A DNA stretch of 64,000 bases from Corallincola holothuriorum (GCF_003336225.1 NZ_QPID01000002.1:186001-250000), one strand, 5' to 3'; positions 16,416 through 26,152 are shown, counted from the stretch's first letter. Notes: a model not told the origin generated them from the sequence alone. Translations and numbers: made by a program.

Positions 16416-17603
16416 ATGAGTGACTGGCAAGCGGCATTGGCCGAAATCAAGCGAGGCGCCGAAGAGATCCTGGTAGAAGAGGAGTTGGTGGCCAAGCTCA
16501 AAGAAGGTCGCCCACTCATTATTAAGCTGGGTGCCGATCCGACTGCGCCGGATATTCATCTGGGTCATACGGTGATCATGAATAAGCTGCGTCAGTTTCA
16601 GCAGCTGGGGCATGAAGTGGTTTTCCTGATCGGCGATTTTACTGCCATGGTGGGTGATCCTTCAGGCAAAAACAGCACGCGCCCCCCTTTGACTCGTGAA
16701 GACGTACTGCAGAACGCGGAAACATATAAAGAGCAGATCTTTAAGATCCTGGATGCGGATAAAACCCGCATCGAGTTTAACTCAAGCTGGTTGAACGAGC
16801 TGGGTGCTGAGGGGATGATCCGCTTGGCTTCCAAGCAAACCGTGGCGCGCATGCTAGAGCGTGATGACTTTAAAAAGCGTTATGCCGATAGCCAACCGAT
16901 TGCCATCCATGAGTTTATGTATCCGTTGTTGCAGGGCTATGACTCAGTAGCGCTGAAAGCGGATGTTGAACTGGGCGGTACCGATCAGAAGTTCAACCTG
17001 CTGATGGGGCGTGAACTGCAGAAAGATGCGGGTCAGAAAGCCCAGTGTGTGGTGATGATGCCGCTGTTAGTTGGCTTGGACGGCGTCAAGAAGATGTCCA
17101 AATCGGCGAATAACTACATCGGCATCAGTGACGCGCCGAACGATATGTTCGGTAAGATCATGTCTATCTCTGATGATTTGATGTGGGATTACTTTGATCT
17201 GTTGAGCTTCCGTCCGTTGGGCGAGTTGGCGGAGTTCCGTGAGGCGATCGCCAATGGTGCTAACCCGCGTGATTATAAGATCTTGTTAGCGAAAGAGATC
17301 ATTGCTCGTTTCCACGACGAAGCCGCAGCAGAGGGTGCGCATCAGGACTTTATTCAGCGTTTTCAGAAGAACGCGATACCTGATGAGATGCCTGAGTTCA
17401 GTTTTGACATCGGCTTACCGCTGGCGAACCTGCTGAAAGAAGCGGGCTTGGTAGGTGGTACATCGGAAGCGTTGCGGATGGTCAAACAGGGCGCAGTGAA
17501 GATTGATGGCGACAAAGTGGCTGACGCGAAAGTGGAATTGACTGCCGGTACGGCGGTTTATCAGGTTGGTAAGCGTAAGTTTGCCCGCATTACACTCGCT
17601 TAA
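16416..17603 (+). CDS. tyrS: Tyrosyl-tRNA synthetase
   Basis: Class I aminoacyl-tRNA synthetase charging tRNA-Tyr. It has 395 residues. The HIGH-type motif is HLGH in [11 protein letters not shown] and the KMSKS motif is intact in [13 protein letters not shown]. An S4 RNA-binding domain lies at about 335-395. It belongs to the shorter TyrRS type, as in many gammaproteobacteria. A GGAG sequence precedes the ATG. It is divergent from the endopeptidase gene and followed by a terminator, so it is probably a single-gene unit. Confidence 0.97.
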   Translation: MSDWQAALAEIKRGAEEILVEEELVAKLKEGRPLIIKLGADPTAPDIHLGHTVIMNKLRQFQQLGHEVVFLIGDFTAMVGDPSGKNSTRPPLTREDVLQNAETYKEQIFKILDADKTRIEFNSSWLNELGAEGMIRLASKQTVARMLERDDFKKRYADSQPIAIHEFMYPLLQGYDSVALKADVELGGTDQKFNLLMGRELQKDAGQKAQCVVMMPLLVGLDGVKKMSKSANNYIGISDAPNDMFGKIMSISDDLMWDYFDLLSFRPLGELAEFREAIANGANPRDYKILLAKEIIARFHDEAAAEGAHQDFIQRFQKNAIPDEMPEFSFDIGLPLANLLKEAGLVGGTSEALRMVKQGAVKIDGDKVADAKVELTAGTAVYQVGKRKFARITLA

Positions 17604-17622
17604 TCAGGCACGTTGACTGGAT

Positions 17623-17646
17623 AAACGGGCTACGGCCCGTTTTTTG
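17623..17646 (+). terminator. Rho-independent terminator after tyrS
   Basis: Eight-base stem AAACGGGC (17623-17630) with GCCCGTTT (17635-17642), four-base loop, then a T run. It lies 20 bases after the tyrS stop. Confidence 0.92.
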
Positions 17647-17799
17647 TTTCTCGATCTTGGCGTTGTCACTGCATCGCTTTGCTGGGATGCTATGATCCAG
17701 TGATTGCAACTCGTTGTAAATTGGTCATTATCATTGGCCAAGCGGGTTGTTAAGCGATTCATCTCGTACATTATCTTTGCAATTCAGGAGCCAGCCTTT

Positions 17800-18192
17800 A
17801 TGTCGCAGTGGACCACCTTAGCTTTTGTTGCACTGGGCGGCGCATTCGGTGCCTGTGGCCGTTTTCTTGTCTCACAATGGTGTGTGGCACTGTTTGGTAA
17901 AGGGTTTCCCTATGGCACGTTGACGGTGAATATTGCCGGTAGCCTGATGATGGGAGGCCTGTTTGCCCTGCTGGAGAACGGTACCTTGGTGGCTGCGCCG
18001 TGGCGCCCTGTGGTTGGACTGGGGTTTCTAGGCGCTTTGACCACTTTCTCTACCTTCTCTATGGACAATGTGGTGTTGATGCAGCAGGGGGAGTGGCTGA
18101 AGTTCGCGATGAATATTGGCTTGAATGTTGTGGGCTGTGTGTTTGCCGCTTGGGCTGGTTATCAGTTGTTTGCCAAATCGGCGGGCGTCTAA
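17800..18192 (+). CDS. crcB: Fluoride exporter CrcB/FluC
   Basis: Small dual-topology fluoride channel of the inner membrane, 130 residues with four hydrophobic segments. Family signatures are GGAFGACGRFLVSQ, GTLTVNIAGSLMMG (Asn of the pore) and GFLGALTTFSTFSMDNV (phenylalanine box and sodium site). ATG 17800 was chosen with CAGGAG upstream; the frame is open for another 32 codons but these do not fit the family. No fluoride riboswitch was recognised in 17647-17799. A universal stress protein gene follows 15 bases later, likely in one transcript. Confidence 0.95.
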   Translation: MSQWTTLAFVALGGAFGACGRFLVSQWCVALFGKGFPYGTLTVNIAGSLMMGGLFALLENGTLVAAPWRPVVGLGFLGALTTFSTFSMDNVVLMQQGEWLKFAMNIGLNVVGCVFAAWAGYQLFAKSAGV

Positions 18193-18207
18193 ATAGGGGA
18201 GCTGTCG

Positions 18208-18636
18208 GTGATATACAAACATATTTTAGTCGCCATCGATTTAGGTGTGGATTCGGCAAAAGTGGCTTTACGTGGGGCGGCGCTGGCGCGTGCCTACGGC
18301 GCTAAACTCTCCTTTGTGATGGTGGAACCCGGGATCGGCGACTCCTCTTTGGAAGAGATTGAGTTAGGACTCGACCTGTCGGCGCGTATTCAACCTAAAC
18401 GCCAACAGATGATGGCCGAGTTTATTAGCGACAATGTCGATTATCCGGTGACTGGGCAATGGCTCATGAGTGGTGAGATGAATCGTCAGGTGAATAAAGT
18501 GATCACCGCCACTGAGGCCGATCTGCTGGTTGCGGGTAAGCATATGGATCATCGTTGGTTTACTCAGCATACCGGACAATCACTGGCTGGCCATGTGATC
18601 AGCGACCTGCTGTTGGTAACACTGGAAACCAGTTGA
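18208..18636 (+). CDS. Universal stress protein, UspA type
   Basis: Cytoplasmic UspA-fold protein of 142 residues. The N-terminal strand MIYKHILVAIDLGVDSAKVALRGAALARA is typical, and the C-terminal half has DLLVAGKHMDHRWFTQHTG. The GxxGxxxxxxxxxG(S/T) ATP-binding pattern is absent, so it belongs with the non-ATP-binding UspA proteins. GTG 18208 has a GGGGAG sequence before it. It lies 15 bases after crcB and may share its transcript. Its specific role is unknown. Confidence 0.85.
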   Translation: MIYKHILVAIDLGVDSAKVALRGAALARAYGAKLSFVMVEPGIGDSSLEEIELGLDLSARIQPKRQQMMAEFISDNVDYPVTGQWLMSGEMNRQVNKVITATEADLLVAGKHMDHRWFTQHTGQSLAGHVISDLLLVTLETS

Positions 18637-18855
18637 ACTGGCTGTTGTCTGCCGTGGCTGATCTCCCCCAGTAGAGCCGTTGCTGGCTGATTTGTAACGG
18701 CAACTTGCCGTCAGAGCCTGCTATTGCAACGGGCAATGTTTACCTCTTCCCCTGCCTTTTCCGTCAGAGCTATATAGAGTCATCACAGAAAGATAAGCTG
18801 ATTCTGCTGTCTAAACTTAAACACGTTGCTTTTGTGTGTTGATGAGGTTGGTCCG

Positions 18856-20232
18856 ATGGAACCGTTCAGTGTGTTGCCTATGTTCAAGGTGGGTATTGGC
18901 CCGTCAAGCTCTCATACCTTGGGGCCAATGCTCGCAGCCGCCGCTTTCTCCGAACGCCTGATGGCGGAGCACGGGGAGCAGGTCTACTCGGTCTCTTGTG
19001 AACTGTTTGGTTCGCTGGCATTAACCGGAGAGGGGCATGCCACTGACAAGGCGTTGATCTTGGGATTGCTGGGGATGCAACCGGAAACCCTTGAACCTGA
19101 TGTTGCTGAAGCAGCCTATGCTGCGGTGAAAGTCGGGAATCAATTACGGTTGGCTGATCGCCTGCCGATCCATTTCAATCCACAGCGTCATATTCTTTAC
19201 CATTGTGATGTTTTTCTTCCTGCCCACCCCAATGGCATGCGCCTTTCCGCGGACGATAAAGCCGGTAATCGCTTGTTGACGGAAACCTGGTTTTCGGTGG
19301 GAGGGGGCTACATCGTTTCTGCCGATGATATTGCTAATCTTGATCAAGCTGAGCAGTTTGATCATCGAGCTTTCCCGTTTGATAACGCTGCCCAACTACT
19401 GACAATCTGCCAAAACGAAGGGGTGAGATTAGCAACGATTGCTCGGCGCAACGAACGGGCATTAGGTTGTGATGATGCGGTTATTGATCAACATCTGGAT
19501 CTGATCAAACGGGTGATGCTCAGCGCTATCGAGCGTGGCTGTGAACAGGAGGGGATCTTACCTGGAGGTTTGCAGGTGGTGCGTCGTGCACCGCAACTAC
19601 ATCAACGCTTAAAAGTACGTAGCTTGCAGCAAGATCCATTGGCATTGATGGACTGGGTTAGCATGTTTGCGTTGGCGGTCAATGAAGAGAATGCCAATGG
19701 TGGGCAAGTGGTTACGGCGCCGACTAACGGGGCGGCGGGGGTGATCCCAGCGGTATTAGCCTACTATCTGCGTTTTGTTGCAGGGGCGACAGATGCCGGA
19801 GCACGGGAGTTTCTGCTGACGGCGGCGGTGATTGGTTGGCTTTACAAGCGTAACGCCTCGATCTCAGCAGCAGAGGTGGGGTGTCAGGGTGAGATTGGTG
19901 TCGCCAGTTCGATGGCCGCAGGCGCCTTGTGTGCGGTGTTAGGCGGTAGTGTGGCGCAAGCTGAAAATGCAGCGGAAATGGCGATGGAACACCATTTGGG
20001 CATGACCTGCGATCCCGCCAAAGGATTGGTACAGGTGCCTTGCATTGAACGGAATGCGATGGGGGCGATCAAAGCGATCAATGCTGCTCGCTTGGCGTTG
20101 TTGGGTGATGGTCAACATCGGGTGTCGTTGGATGCGGTGATAGAAACTATGCGACAGACAGGCGCTGATATGCAGTCAAAATACAAAGAGACCGCTTTAG
20201 GGGGATTAGCGGTCAATATCGTACTTTGCTAA
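18856..20232 (+). CDS. sdaA: L-serine dehydratase, single-chain iron-sulfur type
   Basis: Deaminates L-serine to pyruvate and ammonia using a [4Fe-4S] cluster. It has 458 residues from ATG 18856, which has a GAGG sequence eight bases before it. The alpha and beta regions are fused. Signatures: [17 protein letters not shown] (N-terminus), [30 protein letters not shown], and the three cluster cysteines in VGCQGE, MTCDP and VPCIERN. The enzyme is nearly contiguous with E. coli SdaA in pattern. It converges on the small secreted-protein gene with seven bases between. Confidence 0.94.
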   Translation: MEPFSVLPMFKVGIGPSSSHTLGPMLAAAAFSERLMAEHGEQVYSVSCELFGSLALTGEGHATDKALILGLLGMQPETLEPDVAEAAYAAVKVGNQLRLADRLPIHFNPQRHILYHCDVFLPAHPNGMRLSADDKAGNRLLTETWFSVGGGYIVSADDIANLDQAEQFDHRAFPFDNAAQLLTICQNEGVRLATIARRNERALGCDDAVIDQHLDLIKRVMLSAIERGCEQEGILPGGLQVVRRAPQLHQRLKVRSLQQDPLALMDWVSMFALAVNEENANGGQVVTAPTNGAAGVIPAVLAYYLRFVAGATDAGAREFLLTAAVIGWLYKRNASISAAEVGCQGEIGVASSMAAGALCAVLGGSVAQAENAAEMAMEHHLGMTCDPAKGLVQVPCIERNAMGAIKAINAARLALLGDGQHRVSLDAVIETMRQTGADMQSKYKETALGGLAVNIVLC

Positions 20233-20239
20233 CTGTGAC

Positions 20240-20644
20240 TTAGTAGTTCGCCTGACAGCGGCGGGTATCAAAATTGCTGCTATTTTTGCAACGCCAAGCC
20301 ATGCGGGCGTTCTGTAACTGCCAGGTGCCTTGTGCGGTTTTCTTTAACTGCAGCAGGTACAGAGCGGACTCAACCCCGGCTCGATCCAGTGGTTGGCGTA
20401 CCGTGAGTTCAAGCTGTTTGCCGTCGCCCTGTTGCTGCAGGATCTCCAGTTCATCTGGATTTCCAAGGTAGTGCAATGCTACCTGTTCGCTGTCTTTGAC
20501 CCAATTCTCTTGCTTAGCTTCAGATTCAGAGATCAGACGGTTGAAACCGCGAGTGGGTTGCTCGGCATAAGATAGCGGCATCCAAGAGTCCGCGGCTGCA
20601 AACCAGGATAACAATAAAGTACAACTGATAATCATTGTGCGCAT
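20240..20644 (-). CDS. Hypothetical secreted protein
   Basis: A 134-residue protein I do not recognise. The N-terminus MRTMIISCTLLLSWFAAADS looks like a signal peptide with cleavage after Ala-Ala-Asp or nearby, so a periplasmic location is likely. The body is polar, with two cysteines at the C-terminus (WRCKNSSNFDTRRCQANY) that could form a disulfide in the periplasm. It converges on sdaA with only seven bases between the stops. A small hairpin (20655-20670) lies upstream of its start. Confidence 0.7.
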   Translation of the reverse strand: MRTMIISCTLLLSWFAAADSWMPLSYAEQPTRGFNRLISESEAKQENWVKDSEQVALHYLGNPDELEILQQQGDGKQLELTVRQPLDRAGVESALYLLQLKKTAQGTWQLQNARMAWRCKNSSNFDTRRCQANY

Positions 20645-20737
20645 ACAACCATGGGCTGGTTTCCACCAGCAAAAATTAAGTCTGGTTGGTAGACCACAGC
20701 AGTGCGCGAGAGTTGCAGGAAATCCTAAGCAATTTGA

Positions 20738-21358
20738 TCATGATCGTCTTCTCAACTGATAGGCTGGCAGTTGCAGATGCCACTGGATCGCGGCCAATCT
20801 TAAGATAAAACCAGCGCCAATCCCCACTAACGACGCGGTAAGATCGTCGACATCGATTAGAAGCAAGCCGGTGTAGGTAACACAGCTGAGTAAGCAGGCC
20901 GTGGCGTATATATCTTTGCGCAATACCATAGGGATCTGTCGACAAACGACGTCCCGTAAGATACCGCCTGCAGCGCCAGTAATAACCCCCATAACCACGG
21001 CTATCTCTCCTGGCGCCCCATACAACAGCGCTTTTTGCGCACCGAGTACGGAAAAAAGTGCTAAACCGGCAGCATCAGCGATCAGTAGTAATTTCTCGGG
21101 AATACGATGCAGATAATTAACAAACACCATGGTGACTAAGGCGGTAATGATGATGGTGTTTAAATAGCTAGGGTCTTCGATCCAGAAAACCTGTGGCACG
21201 TCCAAGATGATATCTCGAATGGTACCGCCACCGATTGAAGTGAGCGCCGCCAGAACCACCACACCAAAGGGATCCATTTTTAATCGTGCCGCCATCAGTG
21301 CACCTGAAATGGCAAACACCGCAAGACCAATTACGTTGAGCCAATAAAGAATTGTCAT
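20738..21358 (-). CDS. UPF0126/TRIC-type membrane channel protein (yadS position)
   Basis: Inner-membrane protein of 206 residues with seven hydrophobic segments built from two UPF0126 repeats. The two repeat signatures are IGGGTIRD and AGGILRD. Relatives are trimeric cation channels; some relatives are linked to glycine uptake, which the sequence cannot settle. In E. coli the related yadS lies between erpA and btuF-mtnN, and here the gene stands before a CbiB-like gene and mtnN, so it is probably the yadS counterpart. Confidence 0.88.
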   Translation of the reverse strand: MTILYWLNVIGLAVFAISGALMAARLKMDPFGVVVLAALTSIGGGTIRDIILDVPQVFWIEDPSYLNTIIITALVTMVFVNYLHRIPEKLLLIADAAGLALFSVLGAQKALLYGAPGEIAVVMGVITGAAGGILRDVVCRQIPMVLRKDIYATACLLSCVTYTGLLLIDVDDLTASLVGIGAGFILRLAAIQWHLQLPAYQLRRRS

Positions 21359-21511
21359 TGCTATACCTGATCGTCTACTGCAAAACTATCGCTGCGTTTG
21401 CTTGTCGCGATGTCCGCTATACCAAACTTATATGTGACCAGCGCAGTTGCAAAAACTGAACTGCCTGCGATGAGTTTAGTGCCTGAGCCGTTGAAAAGTG
21501 AATCATTTTTG

Positions 21512-22501
21512 TCAACTGGATAGAGATGGTAACAATTGGCTAAGCAGACCAATGGTCAGAGCTATAACCAGGGTGATCGCCAGCCAAAAGCTGATGGCGT
21601 TATTAATTAGGCGCAGGGTGCGCAAAATGTCGACGGCTTGTGGCTCCGCACCCGTGTCCAGTCGCGGCCGTTGCTGCTTCAGTTGTTGGTAGTACAGCGG
21701 TCCACCTAAGCCTAGCTTTAGGGCGCTGCCACCGCAGCTGAGCAGTAATCCTGCGTGATTGTTAGGAAACGTTTTTTGCCAGTGGTAGCTGAGTTTAAAC
21801 CAAGGCTTGAGTGATCCGGATAGCGCGTAGCTAAAGGCCAACAGTCGCGTAGGGATGGCATCCATTAGAATCGTCAGTGCGGCAGGCAACGAGGCGAACT
21901 GTTTAAAGAAAGGATCTTTGCCATTCCATACCATCGCCAGTTCGCGCAGAGCGCGGTAAGTCACGGCCATCAAACCACCGCCGATAGCAAACCAAAACAG
22001 TACGGCAAACAGCTGCAGGTTTGCACGCTGTAACAGAGTTTCTATACAGGCTTTTGCGATCCCCATGGAGGATAGCCGTCCCGATTGTCGTAGCACCAAG
22101 CTGTTGAGGCTCTCTCTGGCCTGCAGCTTGTAGCCTTTCTCCAATTGCGCGGCTATTCGTATGGCTGTGCGCCGAGTTTGTTCCCAATCCAAAGCCAGAT
22201 ACAGCAACAGTGCATTCCACAGCACAGGGAACTCAGACACCATGCCGATGATTGCCAATATGATTAATGATGGCGCAATCAGCATCAATGTGCCGAGCGC
22301 GCCGGCGATCTGCTGCTGCAGTACGGGGCGCTCAGCATTGGGATAGACTTTTTTCTGTAAATTGCTGGCGAGGCCACTTAGCAGGGTCAGTGGGTGGTAG
22401 TGGGGGGGAATGGGCGCGACACGGCTTAAGGCCAGTACAGCCAATATTGTTAGTGGTGTGGTTAGATAACCTAACCAGCCGATGAACAATGCTTGATCCA
22501 C
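21512..22501 (-). CDS. CobD/CbiB-like membrane protein
   Basis: Polytopic inner-membrane protein of 329 residues resembling CobD/CbiB, the enzyme adding the aminopropanol arm to cobyric acid, and the related AmpE group. Hydrophobic segments lie near 5-25, 72-110, 160-190 and 300-325. The conserved central region ARESLNSLVLRQSGRLSSMGIAKACIETL corresponds to the CbiB R-x-A-x-S-V-A-R-D-T-x-x-L region but is degenerate, so enzymatic activity is uncertain. It lies 40 bases after mtnN in the same direction and is probably co-transcribed. No other cobalamin-synthesis gene is nearby. Confidence 0.75.
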   Translation of the reverse strand: MDQALFIGWLGYLTTPLTILAVLALSRVAPIPPHYHPLTLLSGLASNLQKKVYPNAERPVLQQQIAGALGTLMLIAPSLIILAIIGMVSEFPVLWNALLLYLALDWEQTRRTAIRIAAQLEKGYKLQARESLNSLVLRQSGRLSSMGIAKACIETLLQRANLQLFAVLFWFAIGGGLMAVTYRALRELAMVWNGKDPFFKQFASLPAALTILMDAIPTRLLAFSYALSGSLKPWFKLSYHWQKTFPNNHAGLLLSCGGSALKLGLGGPLYYQQLKQQRPRLDTGAEPQAVDILRTLRLINNAISFWLAITLVIALTIGLLSQLLPSLSS

Positions 22502-22541
22502 GCCCTATTTACCACCTGTTCAGCGTTGCTTTACCGATCTT

Positions 22542-23240
22542 CTATGCCAATCGCTTGAGCATATCAGCGACCACCAATGAGGAGTGATGAGCAGCTTTGT
22601 CGAGGAACTGCTCAAACGAGAGGTGACTGGACTTGCCCGCGATGTCTGAAAGCGCCCGAATAATCACGAAGGGCACAGAAAATTGATGGCAGACATGCGC
22701 TACTGCTGCGGCTTCCATTTCACAAGCGGCCATGGTTGGAAATAACGCGCGAGCCTGTTCTACCCGTGCCGGATCGGCCATAAAGATATCACCGCTACAG
22801 ATCAGTCCTTTGACCGCCTTGGCTTCACCAACGGCGTTGAGGCTTTGTTCGGCAAGCGCCACAAGATCTGCCGCAGGGGTAAAGGCTGCAGGCTGCCCTG
22901 GCAGTTGTCCCGGCTCATAGTTAAAGGCGGTGACATCAACGTCGTGGTAACGCACTTCGCTGGAGATCACCACATCGCCGACTTGAAGGGCTGGGTCAAA
23001 ACCACCGGCAGAGCCGATATTGATGACAATATCGGGAGCAAAGCGCTCCAGTAACAGGGTGGTGGAGATGGCCGCAGCTACCTTGCCAATACCCGATTTA
23101 AGCAAGATCACTTCATGCCCGTGCAGCTCGCCAGGATAAAACTCAATGCCTGCGTCTTTGATTACGTTATCGCTTGGCGTTAATTGCGAACGCAGCTGAG
23201 TCACTTCCTGATCCATGGCGCCGATAATGCCGATTTTCAT
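22542..23240 (-). CDS. mtnN: 5'-methylthioadenosine/S-adenosylhomocysteine nucleosidase
   Basis: Hydrolyses MTA and SAH to adenine and a thioribose product in methionine salvage and autoinducer-2 formation. It has 232 residues, identical in length to E. coli MtnN. Catalytic residues are Glu12, Glu176 ([12 protein letters not shown]) and Asp199 (ALSDIAG). [16 protein letters not shown] and the YHDVDVTAF segment are conserved. It is the first gene of a minus-strand unit that continues into the CbiB-like gene. Confidence 0.97.
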   Translation of the reverse strand: MKIGIIGAMDQEVTQLRSQLTPSDNVIKDAGIEFYPGELHGHEVILLKSGIGKVAAAISTTLLLERFAPDIVINIGSAGGFDPALQVGDVVISSEVRYHDVDVTAFNYEPGQLPGQPAAFTPAADLVALAEQSLNAVGEAKAVKGLICSGDIFMADPARVEQARALFPTMAACEMEAAAVAHVCHQFSVPFVIIRALSDIAGKSSHLSFEQFLDKAAHHSSLVVADMLKRLA

Positions 23241-23701
23241 AGGGCTAAGTCTCTTAGATAAGTATCTGACTATTTTAGCTATTAGAAGGGGTTGTGAACA
23301 TAGATGGTTGAATTTCTTCTATGAAATGCTGCTTGAAAGCGAAATGACACTGCTCTGACATAAAAAAATCATACACTTATTTAGCTTGCTATCTCCATGG
23401 TAGCGATCCCATTAACAGCCTGATAACAAATGGTTTATCGAGCATTTTTTCAGTTAACTTATTATTTATTAGTTAATTATCAACAACTGGTAGGAGTTGA
23501 TATCGCTCACATTTTTTGGAACTGTGACAAGCCTCAAAGATTGAACGTGTCAAAGAACGCGTGCTTGAGCGACCTACAACGAGAGCGTGGCGACGAAAGC
23601 CCCAGATAAGGGGAACGCTGCCACGGCTGTATTTTGTTGGGGCGTGAACAGAAACCTCTGTAGTGGAAATACATGTCGCGGTTTTAAGCAAGGAGCTTTC
23701 T
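23241..23701. other. Intergenic region, divergent promoters plus long protease leader
   Basis: No gene is seen in these 461 bases. The left part is AT-rich and probably holds the promoters of mtnN (minus) and the protease (plus). The right part (about 23540-23701) is GC-richer with several potential hairpins, including one large element annotated separately, and a five-base stem around 23648-23661. A TCACA-N11-TGTGA pair at 23509-23536 is in the wrong orientation for CRP. Confidence 0.5.
23584..23628 (+). ncRNA. Candidate structured leader RNA before the protease gene
   Basis: AGC-GTGGC (23584-23591) can pair with GCCAC-G-GCT (23620-23628), leaving one bulged G. Inside, CCCC (23600-23603) pairs with GGGG (23610-23613). 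The internal segment GACGAAAGCC is one base short of the GACGCAAAGCC core of cyclic-di-GMP-I riboswitches, but the remaining conserved parts are not clearly present. This is a structure seen by eye, not a family match. Confidence 0.35.
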
Positions 23702-26152
23702 ATGAAATGTTTGATGTTACCTTCAATCATATTGTCACTTTTGATCTTCGCCGGTTCCGTTTGGGCGAATGATCCCCCAGATAACAGTAACGAAATTTTA
23801 GGCTACGGTGCTGATGTCCCGTTGCAACGCCTGGTGTTCAAGCTAGCTCATTCGGCTGGCGGTATCGGTGGGCCCAGTAATGAGGATCTGGTGGCTAATA
23901 TGGGCGCGCTGTTTGCGTCTGCGGAGCTTGAAGCAAAGCCGCTGTTTACCGCTACCGAACTGTCGGGGCTGCAACAAAATATCAGTGCGCCGATACTCGA
24001 CCCCATGACTCGTCTGGGAGGCTATTACGAGTTACCGCTGAGTCCTCAAACTGACCGGCAGAAACTGGCTGAACTCTATCAGCAGTTACAACTGCTGCCT
24101 GAAGTTGAACTGGCCTATGTGCAACCTGTACCTGAGCTGGCTACAACAGACTCTGACAGTGTCGTCACACCGCTGATCTTTACCCCAGATTTTGAATCTC
24201 GTCAGGGTTATCTGAATAGCGGCAGTAACGGCATTAATGCGCGTTATGCATGGGATTTCCCTGGTGGCCGCGGTGAGCAGATCAAAGTGGTCGATATCGA
24301 AGGGGGCTGGAATGTTACCCACGAAGATATGCCTGCGCTGTTCTTAACCATGGGCACACAGATTAGTAATTCGAGTTGGCGCAACCATGGCACCGCAGTG
24401 TTAGGCGTTATCGGTGGCATGGATAACAACTACGGTGTTACGGGGATCGCGAATCAGGCTGAAATGGGTTACGTCAGCATTGGTAGCTACTCTACCTCCA
24501 ACGCTATTTTGCAGGCCGCAGGCCATCTGTCACCAGGTGATGTGATCTTGATTGAGCTGCATAGCCGTGGCCCTGATGATGGCACCGCCTGTACCTGTAA
24601 CCAGGGGCAGTGTCACTATGTTCCGATGGAGTATTACCAAGCGGTGTTCGATGCCATCCGTATGGTCACGGATATGGGGATCACGGTGGTGGAAGCTGCC
24701 GGTAACGGTGATGTGAATCTGGATGCGCCGGTTTTCAACGGTATCTTTGATAAGCAGGTGCGTGATTCTGGCGCGATTATGGTCGGTGCCAGTGATTACG
24801 ACCAACGCTCACCCTCCTGTTTCTCTAACCATGGTGAGCGTATTGATGCCCACGGCTGGGGTCAGTTTGTGACAACCATGGGCTATGGTGACCTGCAGAG
24901 CATAGATGAACAGTTCTGGTATACCGCTTACTTTAGTGGCACCTCAAGTGCCTCGCCTATCGTGACTGGCTCTGTTGCCGTACTGCAAGGGATCGCCAAG
25001 TCGCAGCTAGGTGCCCCTTTGTCGCCCCAGCAAGTACGCGCTTTGGTTAGCGAAACAGGGACGCCTCAAACCGGCGATCTAGCACGTCGTATCGGGCCTC
25101 TACCTAACCTGCAGACAGCGATTGATTCGCTCTTAGAGCCGCAGCAGGGCTTTGACTCTGTGCTTGGTGATGCACCATCACTCACATTGGCCGGTGCTGA
25201 TTTTGGTGAGTGGACATTGTATGTGCCGCAGAATCAACTGACTTTGGTTGATGACCACACTTGGGAACTGACCTTGACCGTGCCTGAGCGTTTGACGGAC
25301 AGTGAGTATAAGTTGGTATTAGATGCGAACTGGGCAACGAACTGGGGTGGCAGTGGTGACGGTGTGAGCGTTGCGCTGGCAAGAGATGGTGGCAATGCCA
25401 AAGTCTCTTTGGTTGCAGGTGAGTACCGTCTGACGGTGACGGAAGGTGATAATGCCAATGCGCCACTGCAGGTTGATTGGCAGGTGATCTCCGCTGATCA
25501 GAGTGACAGTGTGTTTGGTGCCTCAGCTAATCTGAAAATCAGTGGTGCTGATTTCGATGATTGGATGATGGATAACGAAGCTTGGGCATTGACCTATATC
25601 GGAAACGGTCAGTGGCGCAAGTTGGTGGTTGCCACTGGTGGCCTGAATGCGTCACCTTACAAGTTAGTGCTGAATAATGACTGGGCTACCAACTGGGGTG
25701 GCGGTGCTATCGGTGCATCAGCGACCCTGACTAGCGGTGGTGACAATGCCAGCATCACTTTGCCGGCGGGGAGTTATTACCTTGTTGTTACTGAAGGGAG
25801 CAGTGTATCAGCGCCTCTGACAGTGACATGGCGTGATGTGAATGCGGCGCCGACCAGTGAGGTGACTTTCCGCTGCTTCAACGGCGAAACGTATCCAGGG
25901 CAGAGCGTTTATGTCGTGGGTAATCAGCCCGAGCTTGGAAACTGGGATCCAGCTGCTGCTCTACTGTTGAGCTCTGACGCTTATCCGACATGGCAGGGGG
26001 CACTATCGCTGCCGACCAACACTGCGTTGGCGTGGAAGTGTGTTAAGCGTGAGGAAAACAACCCGACTGCTGGCGTGGAGTGGCAATCTGGTGACAATAA
26101 TCAGCTGACAATTGGCACTGACAGCCATTATCAGACTGAGAGTCAGTTTTAG
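23702..26152 (+). CDS. Secreted subtilisin-type (S8) protease with X25-like and CBM20 modules
   Basis: Predicted extracellular serine protease of 816 residues. ATG 23702 follows AAGGAGC and starts a signal peptide (MKCLMLPSIILSLLIFAGSVWA). A propeptide-like region (about 25-165) precedes the catalytic domain with the triad Asp198 (VVDIEGGW), His229 (NHGTAV) and Ser415 (GTSSASP). Two related modules at about 488-596 and 600-716 each have ADF..W and YKLVL-x-x-x-WATNWGG, like the X25 modules of pullulanases. Residues 718-813 form a CBM20-like starch-binding domain with VVGNQPELGNWDP. The target is probably protein associated with starch or glycogen granules, which is an inference. A long structured leader precedes it. 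Confidence 0.88.
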   Translation: MKCLMLPSIILSLLIFAGSVWANDPPDNSNEILGYGADVPLQRLVFKLAHSAGGIGGPSNEDLVANMGALFASAELEAKPLFTATELSGLQQNISAPILDPMTRLGGYYELPLSPQTDRQKLAELYQQLQLLPEVELAYVQPVPELATTDSDSVVTPLIFTPDFESRQGYLNSGSNGINARYAWDFPGGRGEQIKVVDIEGGWNVTHEDMPALFLTMGTQISNSSWRNHGTAVLGVIGGMDNNYGVTGIANQAEMGYVSIGSYSTSNAILQAAGHLSPGDVILIELHSRGPDDGTACTCNQGQCHYVPMEYYQAVFDAIRMVTDMGITVVEAAGNGDVNLDAPVFNGIFDKQVRDSGAIMVGASDYDQRSPSCFSNHGERIDAHGWGQFVTTMGYGDLQSIDEQFWYTAYFSGTSSASPIVTGSVAVLQGIAKSQLGAPLSPQQVRALVSETGTPQTGDLARRIGPLPNLQTAIDSLLEPQQGFDSVLGDAPSLTLAGADFGEWTLYVPQNQLTLVDDHTWELTLTVPERLTDSEYKLVLDANWATNWGGSGDGVSVALARDGGNAKVSLVAGEYRLTVTEGDNANAPLQVDWQVISADQSDSVFGASANLKISGADFDDWMMDNEAWALTYIGNGQWRKLVVATGGLNASPYKLVLNNDWATNWGGGAIGASATLTSGGDNASITLPAGSYYLVVTEGSSVSAPLTVTWRDVNAAPTSEVTFRCFNGETYPGQSVYVVGNQPELGNWDPAAALLLSSDAYPTWQGALSLPTNTALAWKCVKREENNPTAGVEWQSGDNNQLTIGTDSHYQTESQF

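Noticed and set aside
17647-17799. Fluoride riboswitch before crcB
   Set aside because: The conserved riboswitch core was not recognised in this leader, so no regulatory RNA is called.
20655-20670. Small hairpin GCTGGT/ACCAGC as a terminator
   Set aside because: It is followed by A residues on the plus strand and by no T run on the minus strand, so intrinsic termination is not supported.
23509-23536. TCACA and TGTGA pair as a CRP site before the protease
   Set aside because: The half sites are in the reverse order and 11 bases apart, unlike TGTGA-N6-TCACA.
25182-25466. His- and Ser-rich open frame on the minus strand inside the protease
   Set aside because: It mirrors the repeated carbohydrate-binding modules on the other strand; low complexity and no independent signals.
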